Shown: positions 45,587-55,291, counted from the first letter of the stretch. The stretch is DNA of 64,000 nt from Desulfatibacillum alkenivorans DSM 16219 (GCF_900142135.1 NZ_FQZU01000021.1:37555-101554), one strand, 5' to 3'. Numbers and translations are program-made. The notes: generated by a model not told the origin, from the sequence alone.

Positions 45587-46033
45587 ATGAGCAACCATTC
45601 CGATCCTATGATCAGCATCATTGAAGAGGGAATCGACTTCGTCAAAAGGATGGGGTTGAAGGTGGTGGATTTAAAGAGGGGGTATTGCAAGCTGTCTGCA
45701 CCCATTAAAGGAAATGAAAACCACATAGGAACCATGTACGCCGGCGCTCTGTTCACGCTGGCGGAAATCCCCGGCGGCGCCCTCAGCTGGTCCAGCTTTG
45801 ACCTCAACAAGTTTTTTCCCATTATCAAAGAGATGAGCATTTCCTACCGCAGGCCGGTCACCACGGATGCGTATGTGGAAATCAGCATCTCAGAAGATGA
45901 AATCGCCCGTATCGAGGAGGAGGCATCCACCAAGGGAAAGAGTGATTTTATTTTGGAAGGCGAAATCAAGGACGAGTCCGGTCAGGTCACCGCATTGAGC
46001 AAAGGCCTGTATCAGCTTCGCCTGCGCAAGTAG
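45587..46033 (+). CDS. hotdog-fold thioesterase (PaaI/DUF4442-like)
   Basis: 148 aa. The sequence fits the hotdog thioesterase group: NHIGTMYAGALFTLAEIPGG is the substrate-loop region, followed by a helix and the strands MSISYRRPVTTDAYV. It probably hydrolyses acyl-CoA or acyl-carrier thioesters. AAGGAGAAAAA precedes the ATG. It is under the sigma-54 promoter at 45512. Confidence 0.82.
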   Translation: MSNHSDPMISIIEEGIDFVKRMGLKVVDLKRGYCKLSAPIKGNENHIGTMYAGALFTLAEIPGGALSWSSFDLNKFFPIIKEMSISYRRPVTTDAYVEISISEDEIARIEEEASTKGKSDFILEGEIKDESGQVTALSKGLYQLRLRK

Positions 46034-46097
46034 TTTTTCTTTACTGCCTGTGCAAAATGGGATTTGTCCCAGGCTTTTTCACAAGGATTGACCCAAG

Positions 46098-46120
46098 TCA
46101 TCCCGCGTAAATCGGGATGA
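46098..46120. repeat. short palindrome resembling the composite repeat arms
   Basis: TCATCCCG/CGGGATGA with a 7-base loop. The word TCATCCCG also appears in arms of the composite repeat at 2275 and 48307. No other part of that repeat is present, so it may be a fragment or chance. Confidence 0.35.
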
Positions 46121-46299
46121 ACCGGGACCGGAAACAAGGCGCGGGCTGCTGAACCTTCAGCCGCGGCGCTATATTTTCGCCCAAACTCCGGATCAACCGG
46201 AAAATTCCAAAAAAGCCCTATTTTCAAAGATATATCCAAACGCCAGTATTAGATTGACGTGGCAGGTTTAATATGTTCGGCATTCAAGGAGTACGCAGT

Positions 46300-47967
46300 A
46301 TGTTTTGTGAAGACAAACCCTGGCTTGAGTCTTACGACAAACATGTCGAAGGTTGCATAGATATCCCGGAAACAACGTTAACCGACCTCATTGAAAAGGC
46401 CTGTCAGGACTTCCCCGGCAATACGGCCATTCATTATCTGGGAGCTCAAATCACTTTTAAGGAATTGCATGAGCAATCCGGCAAATTGGCCGCCGGCTTG
46501 AAGAAAATCGGCTGCGGACAGGGCGACGTTGTTGCGATCTGCCTGCCCAACACGCCCCAATACCTGATATCCATTTTCGGCGCATTAAGAGCCGGGTGTT
46601 CGGTCTCCGGTCTGGCGCCCCTCCTCATGCCCGACGAAATGGCCTATCAGTTGAACGATTCAGGCGCAAAAGCCCTGATCATCCTGGACCTGTTGCTGGA
46701 GGCCAAGCTGCTGCCCGCGGCTGCAAGACTGGAAAAGCTAAAAGACGTTTTGGTGACGGGCGCTCTCGACGCTCTGCCCGCGGTGGAGGAATATCCCCAG
46801 GGCCAGGCGATTCCAGGGATAACCGTCCACAGGTATTATCCGTTTTTGAACGATTCGCCCAACAAACCGCCTGAAATAACAACCACGCCCAGGGATATTT
46901 GCTTCCTGCAATATACAGGAGGCGCCACCGGGCCTTCCAAGGGGGCTATGCTGTCCCACGGCGCCATGGCGTCCAATATTGCGCAATGGGCCGCCTGGGG
47001 CGATATCGGCCGCGGGGTCGAAACCTTTCTTTCCGGGTTTCCCATGTTTCATTCGGCGGGTTTGTTTGTGGGCGTCGCCAGTTTGTCGACGGGCGCATCC
47101 CAATGCGTTATTCCCGACCCCAGGAACACGGATCACATAGTCGGCGAAATCGCGCAAAACAAGCCCACGCTGGTGGGTAACGTGCCTTCTTTATATATGA
47201 TGCTCATGGAAAACCCCAAGTTTGCGGACCTGGATTTCAGCTCCGTCAAACAGTGCATTTCCGGCGCCGCGCCCATTCCGGCCCAAGCGCTGAACAAGCT
47301 GGAAGGTTTTGTTGGAAAAAACAAGATTGTGGAAGTCTGGGGCATGACGGAAACCTGTCCCTTTATCACGATCAACCCCGTCAAGGGCCCCAAAAAAGCG
47401 GGATCCGTAGGCCTGCCCATCCCCAACACCAAACTCCGGGTCGTGGACCTGGCTGACGGCTGGACGGAAATGCCTGTCAATCAGGAAGGAGAGCTTATCT
47501 GCTGCGGCCCCCAGGTGATGCAGGGCTATTTGAACCGTCCGGAGGAAACCCTCAACGCTTTAAGGGAGCACGAGGGCGAAATCTGGATGCACACCGGCGA
47601 CGTGGGCCGTATGGACGACGACGGATTCGTCTATGTGGTTGACCGGGCCAAAGACATGATCATCGTAGGCGGATTCAAGGTGTTCTCCTCGGAAGTGGAA
47701 GACAAACTGTACCAGCATCCCGCCATTGAAATGTGCGCCCTGGTGGGCCTGCCCAACCCCGAAAGGCCGGACAGCGAAATCGTCAAGCTCTTCGTCCAGA
47801 AAAGCGCGGAGTACGCGGACGTGCCCGACGAAAAAGTGCAGGAGGAAATCGCCGCATTCGCCAAGGAAAAACTGGCGCCCTACAAGGCGCCCAAGGTATA
47901 TGAATTTGTTGAGGCCATCCCGCTGACCAGCGTGGGTAAGGTTAACAAGAAGATTTTGCGCGTGTAG
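46300..47967 (+). CDS. acyl-CoA synthetase, class I adenylating ligase
   Basis: 555 aa from ATG 46300, with AAGGAG at proper spacing; an ATG at 46273 is possible. The AMP-binding motif is YTGGATGPSKGAMLSH, followed by WGMTETCPFI, MHTGDVGRMDDDGF and DRAKDMIIVGGFKVF. The C-terminal Lys is in LTSVGKVNKKIL. It follows the thioesterase by 266 bases and ends in a strong terminator. It is related to, but distinct from, the FadD-type gene at 13834. Confidence 0.9.
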   Translation: MFCEDKPWLESYDKHVEGCIDIPETTLTDLIEKACQDFPGNTAIHYLGAQITFKELHEQSGKLAAGLKKIGCGQGDVVAICLPNTPQYLISIFGALRAGCSVSGLAPLLMPDEMAYQLNDSGAKALIILDLLLEAKLLPAAARLEKLKDVLVTGALDALPAVEEYPQGQAIPGITVHRYYPFLNDSPNKPPEITTTPRDICFLQYTGGATGPSKGAMLSHGAMASNIAQWAAWGDIGRGVETFLSGFPMFHSAGLFVGVASLSTGASQCVIPDPRNTDHIVGEIAQNKPTLVGNVPSLYMMLMENPKFADLDFSSVKQCISGAAPIPAQALNKLEGFVGKNKIVEVWGMTETCPFITINPVKGPKKAGSVGLPIPNTKLRVVDLADGWTEMPVNQEGELICCGPQVMQGYLNRPEETLNALREHEGEIWMHTGDVGRMDDDGFVYVVDRAKDMIIVGGFKVFSSEVEDKLYQHPAIEMCALVGLPNPERPDSEIVKLFVQKSAEYADVPDEKVQEEIAAFAKEKLAPYKAPKVYEFVEAIPLTSVGKVNKKILRV

Positions 47968-47990
47968 TCCCCCCTACATCCAGGCGCGCA

Positions 47991-48028
47991 GCGGGAGGGA
48001 AAATAGGTTCCCTCCCGCATTTTTTTTA
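47991..48028 (+). terminator. terminator of the acyl-CoA synthetase gene
   Basis: GCGGGAGGGAA/TTCCCTCCCGC (47991-48001/48008-48018) followed by A and nine T. It lies 23 bases after the stop codon. Confidence 0.92.
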
Positions 48029-48052
48029 AGGGAAGGCTTATTCCAAGGCGCC

Positions 48053-48365
48053 GTCATTTGAGTAATATGCTCATCCACTTTCCGAGCTTTTTGACCCTAT
48101 TCCGCTGCTATTCCACAACGACACTGGGTCCCCGTTTCCGGGGCTGCGTCATGATGATTGCATAACCGCCGCAATCATCCCGCCGCCTCCCTACACGGGG
48201 ATGACGGAAAGCGGCGGCGTTGGCGCCCAGCGTGGGGAAAAGGCGGCCTTGCATCCTTGGGGAAGAGTTGCAAGCGACCTTTGAATTATCGTTAGCCACA
48301 AAAATTCGTCATCCCGGCAAGGGCGATCCGCTTTCAGGATCGCCCGCAAGCCGGGACCCAGCGTC
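48053..48365 (+). repeat. composite intergenic repeat, copy D (complete)
   Basis: L from GTCATTTG (48053), X at 48119-48207, a spacer of about 99 bases and Y at 48307-48365. Order and orientation match copy A. The L part aligns without gaps over 70 bases to copies A and B. It sits directly after the terminator of the acyl-CoA synthetase gene. Confidence 0.8.
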
Positions 48366-48416
48366 ATTTTTAAGATTGGCAGGGGGGTATAGTTATTGTT
48401 TGAACGCAACTTGGCT

Positions 48417-49091
48417 TCATCTGTTGTTCTTATAGCGCCCGTGCAGGTCTTCCGGCTTGGCGCCGAATTGATAGCGAAGCATGAGGGAGTAGTTCCCCAA
48501 GGTCCTGCGAAGATATCCGTCCTGAAGCCATCTTCGGGCCGACGACCGAACCCGCGCGCGGCTCAGTTTGAACCCGCCTATCCGCAATAGCTTTTTAACC
48601 AGGTCCACCTCTTCCATCAAAGGGATGTTGGCAAATCCTCCGGCCCGCCAGTAGGCCTCTTTTCTGACGAAAATCGCTTGGTCCCCGTAGGGCATGTCAA
48701 ACAGCCTGGTTCGTAAATTGGCGCCAAAGCAAATAAGCTCCATGGCCAGGCTGGAATAATCCGCTCCCAAGGAAAAGGCGCCAAAGACGACGGCGGGATC
48801 TTGCAACATGCGGGAAATCTCCCGCTCGAAACCGGCGGGGGGCAGCGTGTCGGCGTGGAGAAAAAGCAACACGTCCCCAGTTGCATGACGCGCCCCAAGG
48901 GCCTGCTGGCGGCCCCGCCCAGGCGGAGAGCTTAAAATCAAGTCGGCCAATCCGCTTGCTTTGGCAACGCTCTGATCTTGGCTGCCGCCGTCCACCACAA
49001 TGATTTCATGGGCGCCGGGCCTGCAGGCCTCCAAGACTGTGCGGATGTTTTTTTCTTCGTTCAAACACGGAATGATGACGGAAATTTTCAC
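48417..49091 (-). CDS. TIGR04283-type glycosyltransferase
   Basis: 224 aa. A family-2 glycosyltransferase with MKISVIIPCLNEEKNI, IIVVDGGSQDQS, LLFLHADTLPP and FDMPYGDQAIFVRK. The pattern matches TIGR04283, found beside TIGR04282 in arsenosugar-associated loci. No arsenite methyltransferase lies nearby, so the sugar and acceptor are not fixed. It overlaps the TIGR04282 gene by four bases. Confidence 0.85.
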   Translation of the reverse strand: MKISVIIPCLNEEKNIRTVLEACRPGAHEIIVVDGGSQDQSVAKASGLADLILSSPPGRGRQQALGARHATGDVLLFLHADTLPPAGFEREISRMLQDPAVVFGAFSLGADYSSLAMELICFGANLRTRLFDMPYGDQAIFVRKEAYWRAGGFANIPLMEEVDLVKKLLRIGGFKLSRARVRSSARRWLQDGYLRRTLGNYSLMLRYQFGAKPEDLHGRYKNNR

Positions 49092-49774
49092 AAGGGCTCA
49101 TCCAAAATCTGTGGGCGGACGCGCCGCAATTCTTCCAATTGATGCAAGGTCTCCCGGGCTGTCGCCGTTCCCCTGGAAAGCCTTTGAAATAAAAGTTTTA
49201 GGTCCTCAAGGTCGTCCACGTCTTTCCAGGGTGTGGTCAGGCCGTAGGACGCACGGTTTTGCTTTAGAATATCCAGGGTTTGCGCCAGGACCTTGCTGGT
49301 CCCCCACTCAGGCCCGGAAAAAATGCAGGGAAAAAAGCCTTTCTTGGTGAATCCCACAAGAAAATAGCCGCCGTCTTCCGAAGGACCCAACACGCAGGCC
49401 CTGCCCGCCAGAAGATTCTCCGCTTCCTGGATGATATCCATGGGCAGATCAGGGATGTCGCTGCCCATGAGCAAGGCTTTTTCATAGCCCTGATTGAAAA
49501 TCTCCTTAAATGCGTTTTGCATTCTCTCTCCCAGGGAAGCCCCTTTCTGGGGATGCATAGGATGAGGAGTTTTCATTTGCGGCGGTTCTTCCGGAGGCCA
49601 GAAAAAAATGTGTATCTCCCCGCCTGTACGCTCCAGCATGAAAAGCATGTCCCGGACAAAAGAGGCGTAAAATTCGCAAGCGGCTTCATCGCCTATCCCG
49701 GCGGCCAGGCGGGTTTTCACCTTGCCGGGGACGGGATTCCGCATAAAAAAAATCAGGGCGCGGGAAGCCGCCAT
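49088..49774 (-). CDS. TIGR04282-type nucleotidyl/glycosyltransferase
   Basis: 228 aa. The N-terminus MAASRALIFFMRNPVPGKVKTRL and LGERMQNAF, GSDIPDLPMDII and GPSEDGGYFLVGF fit TIGR04282. The pair with TIGR04283 and the overlap of four bases support a shared pathway. The upstream dihydrolipoyl-dehydrogenase-like gene is only three bases away. Confidence 0.85.
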   Translation of the reverse strand: MAASRALIFFMRNPVPGKVKTRLAAGIGDEAACEFYASFVRDMLFMLERTGGEIHIFFWPPEEPPQMKTPHPMHPQKGASLGERMQNAFKEIFNQGYEKALLMGSDIPDLPMDIIQEAENLLAGRACVLGPSEDGGYFLVGFTKKGFFPCIFSGPEWGTSKVLAQTLDILKQNRASYGLTTPWKDVDDLEDLKLLFQRLSRGTATARETLHQLEELRRVRPQILDEPL

Positions 49775-49777
49775 GCC

Positions 49778-51238
49778 TCAACCTTCCTGGGAATCCAGGG
49801 AGCATGCCCGCCCCTTGAGGTTGAAGAAGAATTTCAGGGTCTTTTTGACTTTTTCGGAATAGAGTTTGGGCGCAAACACGTTCCCGGCGGCTCTCTTGCT
49901 GATTTCCGCCAGGGTCGGGTACGGGTGGATGGCGCCCGCCACGGTGGAGAGCTTGACCTTGCCGTTCATAATCCCTACCCACTGGTTGATGATGTTTCCC
50001 GCATCAGGCCCCACGACCTGGACCCCAATGGGCTTTTCCTTTTCGTCCAAAACCAGTTTAAAACAGCCCGCGGACCGGCCTTCGGCCAAGGCCCGGTCAT
50101 TGCCCGAAAACTTCTCGATGATGACGTTGGGTTCGATCCCCGCTGCCCTGGCCCGCTTTTCGTTCATGCCGATGGAGCCGATTTCCGGGTCCGTGTACGT
50201 GCACCAGGGGACCCAGGTGTAGTCCGCCTTTCGGGGCAAATGCAGTATGGCGTTAGACAGGGCTATGCCGCCTTCGTATCCGGCCACATGGGTGAATTGC
50301 AGGCCGCCGTTGCAGTCCCCCACTGCGTAAATGTGCTTGTGCTTGGTCCGGCAGCGCTTGTCCACGGGGATCCCCCGGGCGGAGTGCCTGATTGCCAGGG
50401 CGTCCAGGTTCAGGCCCTCCACATTGGCCTTGCGGCCCAGGGCGACCAGGATTTCCCTGGCTTCAATGGTTTTGGATCGGCCGTCTTCGATTTGAATGAC
50501 TATCTGCCTGCTGTTTCCCAGGTCCTTGACTTTCTGGGCCGTACACCCAAGCTGGAACGTCACGCCCTCCTTTTCCAGAGCCTCCTGGACGATGGCGGCC
50601 ATGTCCGCATCTTCCGGCCCTAAAATCTGGGTGTTTCGCTCCACCACCGTAACCTGACAGCCCAGGCGGGCGAAGGCCTGGCTCATTTCAATGCCTATGG
50701 GGCCGCCGCCCAGGACGATCATGGACTCGGGGAGCTCCTGGAGGGAAAAAATGTCTCGATTGGTCAAGTACGGGCATTGATCCAGGCCCGGTATGGGCGG
50801 AATCATGGCTGACGAGCCTGTGGCGATCACCCAGTGATCGGCCGTGATTTTCTTTCCGTCCAGGTCGATAGTGTGCTCATCCGAAAAGACGGGCTCCCCA
50901 AAAAGCACCTTGGCGCCCAGGGAGCAAAAGCGCTCCTCGGAATCGTGCTTTTGGATGGTTTGAATCACCCCGGCGATGCGCGCCGCAATTTGGGAGAAAT
51001 CCACGGGGGGCGGGTCCACGGCGGGCAGGCCGAAGTCCCGGGCGACCTTCATGTAATGATAGACTTTGGCCGATTTTATCAGGGTCTTGGAAGGCACGCA
51101 TCCAAAATGGAGGCAATCGCCGCCCAGCAGGGGCTCCTTTTCAACCAGCAGGGTTTTGGCTCCAAGTTGGGCCGCGCCCGAGGCTGCAGTCAGTCCTCCC
51201 GCGCCGCCGCCGATGATGCCGATGTCGTAATCAGCCAT
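49778..51238 (-). CDS. pyridine nucleotide-disulfide oxidoreductase, mercuric reductase-like
   Basis: 486 aa. The FAD fold begins IGIIGGGAGGLTAASGAAQL; the redox-active pair is in GGDCLHFGCVPSKTLIKS. NAD(P) and dimer domains follow, with VGDCNGGLQFTHVAGYEGG. It lacks the N-terminal metal-binding domain and the C-terminal vicinal cysteines of true mercuric reductase, so the substrate is unknown. It is adjacent to a TVP38 protein, an association common in other bacteria. Confidence 0.85.
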   Translation of the reverse strand: MADYDIGIIGGGAGGLTAASGAAQLGAKTLLVEKEPLLGGDCLHFGCVPSKTLIKSAKVYHYMKVARDFGLPAVDPPPVDFSQIAARIAGVIQTIQKHDSEERFCSLGAKVLFGEPVFSDEHTIDLDGKKITADHWVIATGSSAMIPPIPGLDQCPYLTNRDIFSLQELPESMIVLGGGPIGIEMSQAFARLGCQVTVVERNTQILGPEDADMAAIVQEALEKEGVTFQLGCTAQKVKDLGNSRQIVIQIEDGRSKTIEAREILVALGRKANVEGLNLDALAIRHSARGIPVDKRCRTKHKHIYAVGDCNGGLQFTHVAGYEGGIALSNAILHLPRKADYTWVPWCTYTDPEIGSIGMNEKRARAAGIEPNVIIEKFSGNDRALAEGRSAGCFKLVLDEKEKPIGVQVVGPDAGNIINQWVGIMNGKVKLSTVAGAIHPYPTLAEISKRAAGNVFAPKLYSEKVKKTLKFFFNLKGRACSLDSQEG

Positions 51239-51242
51239 GCCG

Positions 51243-51977
51243 TTATTTCCCTTCGCCGGAATCCGCCCCCGGAAGCGCCAGGCCGGCGCGCCTGCGGTAG
51301 AATTCCAGCAGTTTTTTTACGGTGATGGGGAAAACGCCTAAAATGATGAACGAAACAATCAGGCTGGGAGACAAAATGCCGGACAGGGAGTCTATCTTGC
51401 CCAGTTCCTTGCCTGCGTTGACAAACACAATGGTGCCCGGAAGCATGCCCACCTGAGAGACCCAATAAAAGGTGCGCAACCGCATCCTGGTCAGGCCCAT
51501 GGCAAGGTTGATCATCCAAAAGGGAAAAGCCGGGACCAGGCGCAGGGTGAACAGATAAAACGCGCCTTCGCGCTCCACGCCCTGATTGATCTTCACCAGG
51601 CGATGCCCCACTTTTTCCTGCACCCAGGATCTCAGTAAAAACCGGGAGACCGCACAGGCCAGAGTGGCGCCTATGGTGCTGGCGAACGAAATGACGACCA
51701 GGCCGGTCAACAGGCCGAACAAAGCCCCTCCCGCCAGGGAAAGCACAACGGCGCCCGGCAGGGAGAGGCCTGTAACAGCAATATAAATGAGCATGTACGT
51801 TCCGATGACCGAAACGGGATGCTCGCTGTACAACTGGGTCAGGCCGGCCTGGGAGGACTTGACGTACTCCAGGCTCATAAAGCGGCCAAGGTCAAAGATA
51901 AAAAACGAGGCTGCCAGCGCAACCAGAACCCCAGCCACGATTATTTTTTTCACCGTCCCTGGCTTCATTCCCTCCAC
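51243..51977 (-). CDS. TVP38/TMEM64 membrane protein
   Basis: 244 aa. The SNARE-associated core contains LSLPGAVVLSLAGGALFGLLTG and FASTIGATLACAVSRF, and about five helices are visible. The first codon is GTG at 51977; ATG 51968 is an alternative with the ribosome site too close. The family has a DedA-like fold and possible lipid or ion-related roles. It shares an operon with the flavoprotein and glycosyltransferases. Confidence 0.85.
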   Translation of the reverse strand: MEGMKPGTVKKIIVAGVLVALAASFFIFDLGRFMSLEYVKSSQAGLTQLYSEHPVSVIGTYMLIYIAVTGLSLPGAVVLSLAGGALFGLLTGLVVISFASTIGATLACAVSRFLLRSWVQEKVGHRLVKINQGVEREGAFYLFTLRLVPAFPFWMINLAMGLTRMRLRTFYWVSQVGMLPGTIVFVNAGKELGKIDSLSGILSPSLIVSFIILGVFPITVKKLLEFYRRRAGLALPGADSGEGK

Positions 51978-51998
51978 CCTTCTTCCCCATTATATGAC

Positions 51999-54437
51999 TC
52001 AGGCTTTAGCTCGGTACAATGTCAGGCTGTTGGTCACCACCGAAATGCTTGACATTGCCATGGCAAGGGCCGCCAAAATGGGGTGTAAGTGGCGCAGGAA
52101 TTCCGGTAAAAAGGCGAACCCTGCCAAAGCCCCGGCCGCCAGGGGAATCAGCACCACGTTGTATCCAAAGGCCCATACAAGGTTTTGCTTGATGGTGCGC
52201 ATGGTGGCCCGTCCCAGCCCTATAGCCGAAACCACGCCGGTCAGCTTGCCGCTGGCAAGCACCACGTCAGCCGTTTCCATGGCGACGTCCGTGCCTGTGC
52301 CCAGGGCGATGCCCAGGTCGGCGATGGCCAAAGCCGGGGCGTCGTTAATGCCGTCGCCCACCATGGCAACGGTTTTTCCCTGCCCCTGGAGTTCCTTGAC
52401 TTTGTCGCCCTTCTGGTCCGGCAGAACTTCGGCGAAAATGTTGTCCACGCCGATTTGCAAGGCGATGGCCTTGGCGGTCTGGGGGTTGTCGCCGGTCAGC
52501 ATAATTACTTCCAGGCCCTGGCTGTGAAGCTGGTTGATCGCCTCTGCGGATTCCGGCTTGAGTGCGTCGGACACCGCAACCAGGCCGGCCAGGGCTTTAT
52601 CCCTGGCGACGACCATGACGGTTTTCCCCTCATTGGCAAGACGGTCGATCTCAGCCTGGGCGCTTTGGACGTCCACGCCCTGGGCGGCGGTCCAGGCAGG
52701 CTTGCCCACGATTATATTGGCGCCCTCGACGTCGGCGGACACGCCGTTTCCTCCATGGGCCTCAAATCCGGCAAGGGCCAGCAGCTTGCTTCCCTGCTCC
52801 TTGGCGTGCTCCACAATGGCCCGGCCCAAGGGATGCTCTGAGCCGGATTCCACGCTGGCTGCCAGTTGCAGGACCTTTTCCTGATCCAGACCGCCGAAAG
52901 CAGCCACGTCGGAAACCACAGGCTTGCCCATGGTGATGGTGCCGGTTTTATCCAGTATCACCACGTCCAGGTCGGTGGCCATTTGCAGGGCGGTGCTGTC
53001 CTTGAACAATATGCCGTGTTTGGCGCCCCGGCCCGTGCCGGCCATGATGGCCGTGGGGGTGGCCAATCCCAGGGCGCAGGGGCAGGCGATGACAAGCACC
53101 GCTACAAAACGGATCATGGCGGGAACGAATTCTCCGCCTATGGTCCACCACAGGACGAAGGTCAGCACGGCCAGGACGATGACCGCGGGCACAAACACAG
53201 CCGCCACCTTGTCGGCCAAAGCCTGGATAGGCGCCTTGCTGCCCTGGGCTTCCCGGACCATACGAATGATGTGGGCCAGTGCGGTCTCGCTGCCCACCCG
53301 GGTGGCCTCGATTTTCAGCAAGCCCTGGCCGTTGACCGTGCCGCCGGCCACGGAGTCGCCGCCGGTTTTGTCCACAGGCAAAGGCTCGCCCGTCAGCATG
53401 GATTCGTCCACAGCGGAATTGCCCCAAACCACTTTTCCGTCCACAGGCAAACGCGCGCCCGGACGGACCAGGACGATGTCTCCGACCTTGACCTGGGATA
53501 CGGGGACTTCCTTTTCATCCTCCCCGTCCACGATGACCGCGGTGTCGGGCGTCAGGCTCATAAGCTCCTTGATGGCTGCGCCGGTTTTGCCTTTGGAGCG
53601 GGCTTCCAGGAGTTTGCCCAGCTTAATCAGGGTGATGATGACGGCTGAGGTTTCAAAATAAACGTGCTGTCCCAGGACCGGAAAAAACAATAAGGCCAGG
53701 GAGTAAATGTAGGCCGTGGACGATCCCATGGCCACCAGAACGTCCATATTGGCGCTTTTGTTTTTCAGGCTTTTGATCCCGCCCACGTAATAATCCCAGC
53801 CCGTATAAAACTGGACCGGCGTAGCAAGGGCTAAAAAAAACCAATTCACCCAGGGCTGATGGCTCCAAGCGCCGATCAGGCCGAAATCGCGGGACATGCT
53901 GATGATGAACAAAGGCAGGGCGAATACCACGCCCACCCAAAACTTGCGGGTCTGATCCTTGATTTCCGCTTCACGGGCCGCGGCTTCCACGTCCTCGGGC
54001 TCCTCGCCTTCCTGAGGGCGAATGGCCTCAAACCCGGCCTTGGAAACCGCTTCGATGATTTTATCCAGATTGGTGAGGGCCTGGACGTACTCCACCGAGG
54101 CCCTTTCCGAGGCAAAGTTGACGGAAGCCGACACCACCCCGGGGACCTTTTTGTTCAGGCTTCGTTCCAGGTTGGCGGCGCAGTTGGCGCACGTCATGCC
54201 GGTTATGGGGAGTTCAATTTTCGCCGTAGGCACGCCGAAGCCCAGGCTCTCAATTTTATTGATGACATCCTGGGGCTTGGTCTGCGAAGCGTCCAGGTCA
54301 AACGAGGCCTCCTCGTTGGCGAAATTCACCGACACCTCGCTGACTCCCGGCAGCTTTTTAATGCCGCGCTCGATGTTCATGGCGCAATTGGCGCACGTCA
54401 TCCCTGTAACCGGCAAGGTTATCCTGGCAGGTTTCAT
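51999..54437 (-). CDS. copA: copper-exporting P-type ATPase
   Basis: 812 aa. Two N-terminal HMA domains have C15-x-x-C18 and C83-x-x-C86 (MTCANC). Eight membrane helices surround CPC ([13 protein letters not shown]). DKTGTIT carries the phosphorylated Asp, HPLG binds nucleotide and [10 protein letters not shown] completes the core. It exports Cu(I) to the periplasm. The copper chaperone gene lies 14 bases upstream on the same strand. Confidence 0.97.
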   Translation of the reverse strand: MKPARITLPVTGMTCANCAMNIERGIKKLPGVSEVSVNFANEEASFDLDASQTKPQDVINKIESLGFGVPTAKIELPITGMTCANCAANLERSLNKKVPGVVSASVNFASERASVEYVQALTNLDKIIEAVSKAGFEAIRPQEGEEPEDVEAAAREAEIKDQTRKFWVGVVFALPLFIISMSRDFGLIGAWSHQPWVNWFFLALATPVQFYTGWDYYVGGIKSLKNKSANMDVLVAMGSSTAYIYSLALLFFPVLGQHVYFETSAVIITLIKLGKLLEARSKGKTGAAIKELMSLTPDTAVIVDGEDEKEVPVSQVKVGDIVLVRPGARLPVDGKVVWGNSAVDESMLTGEPLPVDKTGGDSVAGGTVNGQGLLKIEATRVGSETALAHIIRMVREAQGSKAPIQALADKVAAVFVPAVIVLAVLTFVLWWTIGGEFVPAMIRFVAVLVIACPCALGLATPTAIMAGTGRGAKHGILFKDSTALQMATDLDVVILDKTGTITMGKPVVSDVAAFGGLDQEKVLQLAASVESGSEHPLGRAIVEHAKEQGSKLLALAGFEAHGGNGVSADVEGANIIVGKPAWTAAQGVDVQSAQAEIDRLANEGKTVMVVARDKALAGLVAVSDALKPESAEAINQLHSQGLEVIMLTGDNPQTAKAIALQIGVDNIFAEVLPDQKGDKVKELQGQGKTVAMVGDGINDAPALAIADLGIALGTGTDVAMETADVVLASGKLTGVVSAIGLGRATMRTIKQNLVWAFGYNVVLIPLAAGALAGFAFLPEFLRHLHPILAALAMAMSSISVVTNSLTLYRAKA

Positions 54438-54451
54438 GGCAGCCTCCAGGT

Positions 54452-54655
54452 CTACTCTGCGGGGTAATTGATCTCTTTAAGGATAGCCCTGATGGAGTCT
54501 TCGGTGGCCGGGGAATCCCATTTCACCTTGATGGTCTTGGATCCGGGATCGCCTTCCACGCCGGCCACGCCGTCGGCTTCATTCAGTTCCTCTTTGATGG
54601 CGTTTACGCAATGGCCGCAGGAAATATTGGGTACGGTAAATGTTTTTTCTTCCAT
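54452..54655 (-). CDS. copZ: copper chaperone
   Basis: 67 aa. A single HMA domain with SCGHC as the metal site. It should deliver Cu(I) to CopA. The gene is first in the copZ-copA pair, with promoter and palindrome at 54693-54741. Confidence 0.92.
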   Translation of the reverse strand: MEEKTFTVPNISCGHCVNAIKEELNEADGVAGVEGDPGSKTIKVKWDSPATEDSIRAILKEINYPAE

Positions 54656-54692
54656 GATGGCGCCTCCATTCTACTAGTAAAAATGTCAAGTG

Positions 54693-54707
54693 AGACCAAA
54701 TAGGTCT
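54693..54707. promoter_or_regulatory. candidate copper operon operator
   Basis: AGACC-AAATA-GGTCT is a 5-5-5 inverted repeat overlapping the expected start of copZ transcription. No copper-responsive regulator gene is in the window. Confidence 0.45.
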
Positions 54708-54712
54708 TAATT

Positions 54713-54741
54713 AATATGGAGCCCCCGATTAACTCTGTCAA
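54713..54741 (-). promoter_or_regulatory. promoter of copZ-copA
   Basis: On the minus strand TTGACA (54741-54736), 17-base spacer, CATATT (54718-54713). It lies 60 bases before the copZ start codon. Confidence 0.6.
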
Positions 54742-54838
54742 GCGAATGCCATGGCGGGAAAAACAGCGGAGATCATTTACTGGCGAGGCGTGCAAGGGGA
54801 AGGCGGTCAAATTCCTTCCCCTTGCAAATAGTTATCCA

Positions 54839-55291
54839 TTAATTGTCCGTCAGGACATGGTCGTCGTATTCGGTTTCGAAATACAGCTTATGCTTGGCTT
54901 CTTCCTGGGCTAAGGAAAGAAAAACTTCCTTGAGGTCCCCTTCCACCCGGTTGGCCAAATGGGTGTACAGCATGAACGCGGCTTTTTCCTTTTTCATGGC
55001 CAAAATAAGGGCCTTTTGGAAATCCATGTTGGGCTCCACCGGAGCGTCAACCACGTAATCGGCAATTTTGAGGTCCGTTACATTGCCCGCCGCGGGCGCC
55101 ATGGCCTGGCCTTCCTTGACAGCCTTGAGCTTTTCTTCATGCCTCTTCTCTTCCGCAACAAAGCTCTCAAACAATGCCTTGGAACCCGACCTGGTTGTGT
55201 TCTCTGCGATTTCTGCGTAAAACTTCTGGGCCTCCTGCTCATTTTTAATGGCGAAATCCAGGATGGCATCCACTGAATTAAAGTTGGTCAT
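54839..55291 (-). CDS. ferritin-like diiron protein (rubrerythrin-type)
   Basis: 150 aa. The four-helix bundle has Glu/His ligands in EQEAQKFY, EEKRHEEK, EKAAFMLY and EEAKHKLYFE. The C-terminal rubredoxin domain of rubrerythrin is absent. A peroxide-removing or iron-handling role is inferred. It lies downstream of no other gene on its strand in a clear operon. Confidence 0.85.
   Translation of the reverse strand: MTNFNSVDAILDFAIKNEQEAQKFYAEIAENTTRSGSKALFESFVAEEKRHEEKLKAVKEGQAMAPAAGNVTDLKIADYVVDAPVEPNMDFQKALILAMKKEKAAFMLYTHLANRVEGDLKEVFLSLAQEEAKHKLYFETEYDDHVLTDN

Noticed and set aside
52866..53661. Plus-strand frames opposite copA
   Set aside because: Shadows of the P-type ATPase, with no independent support.
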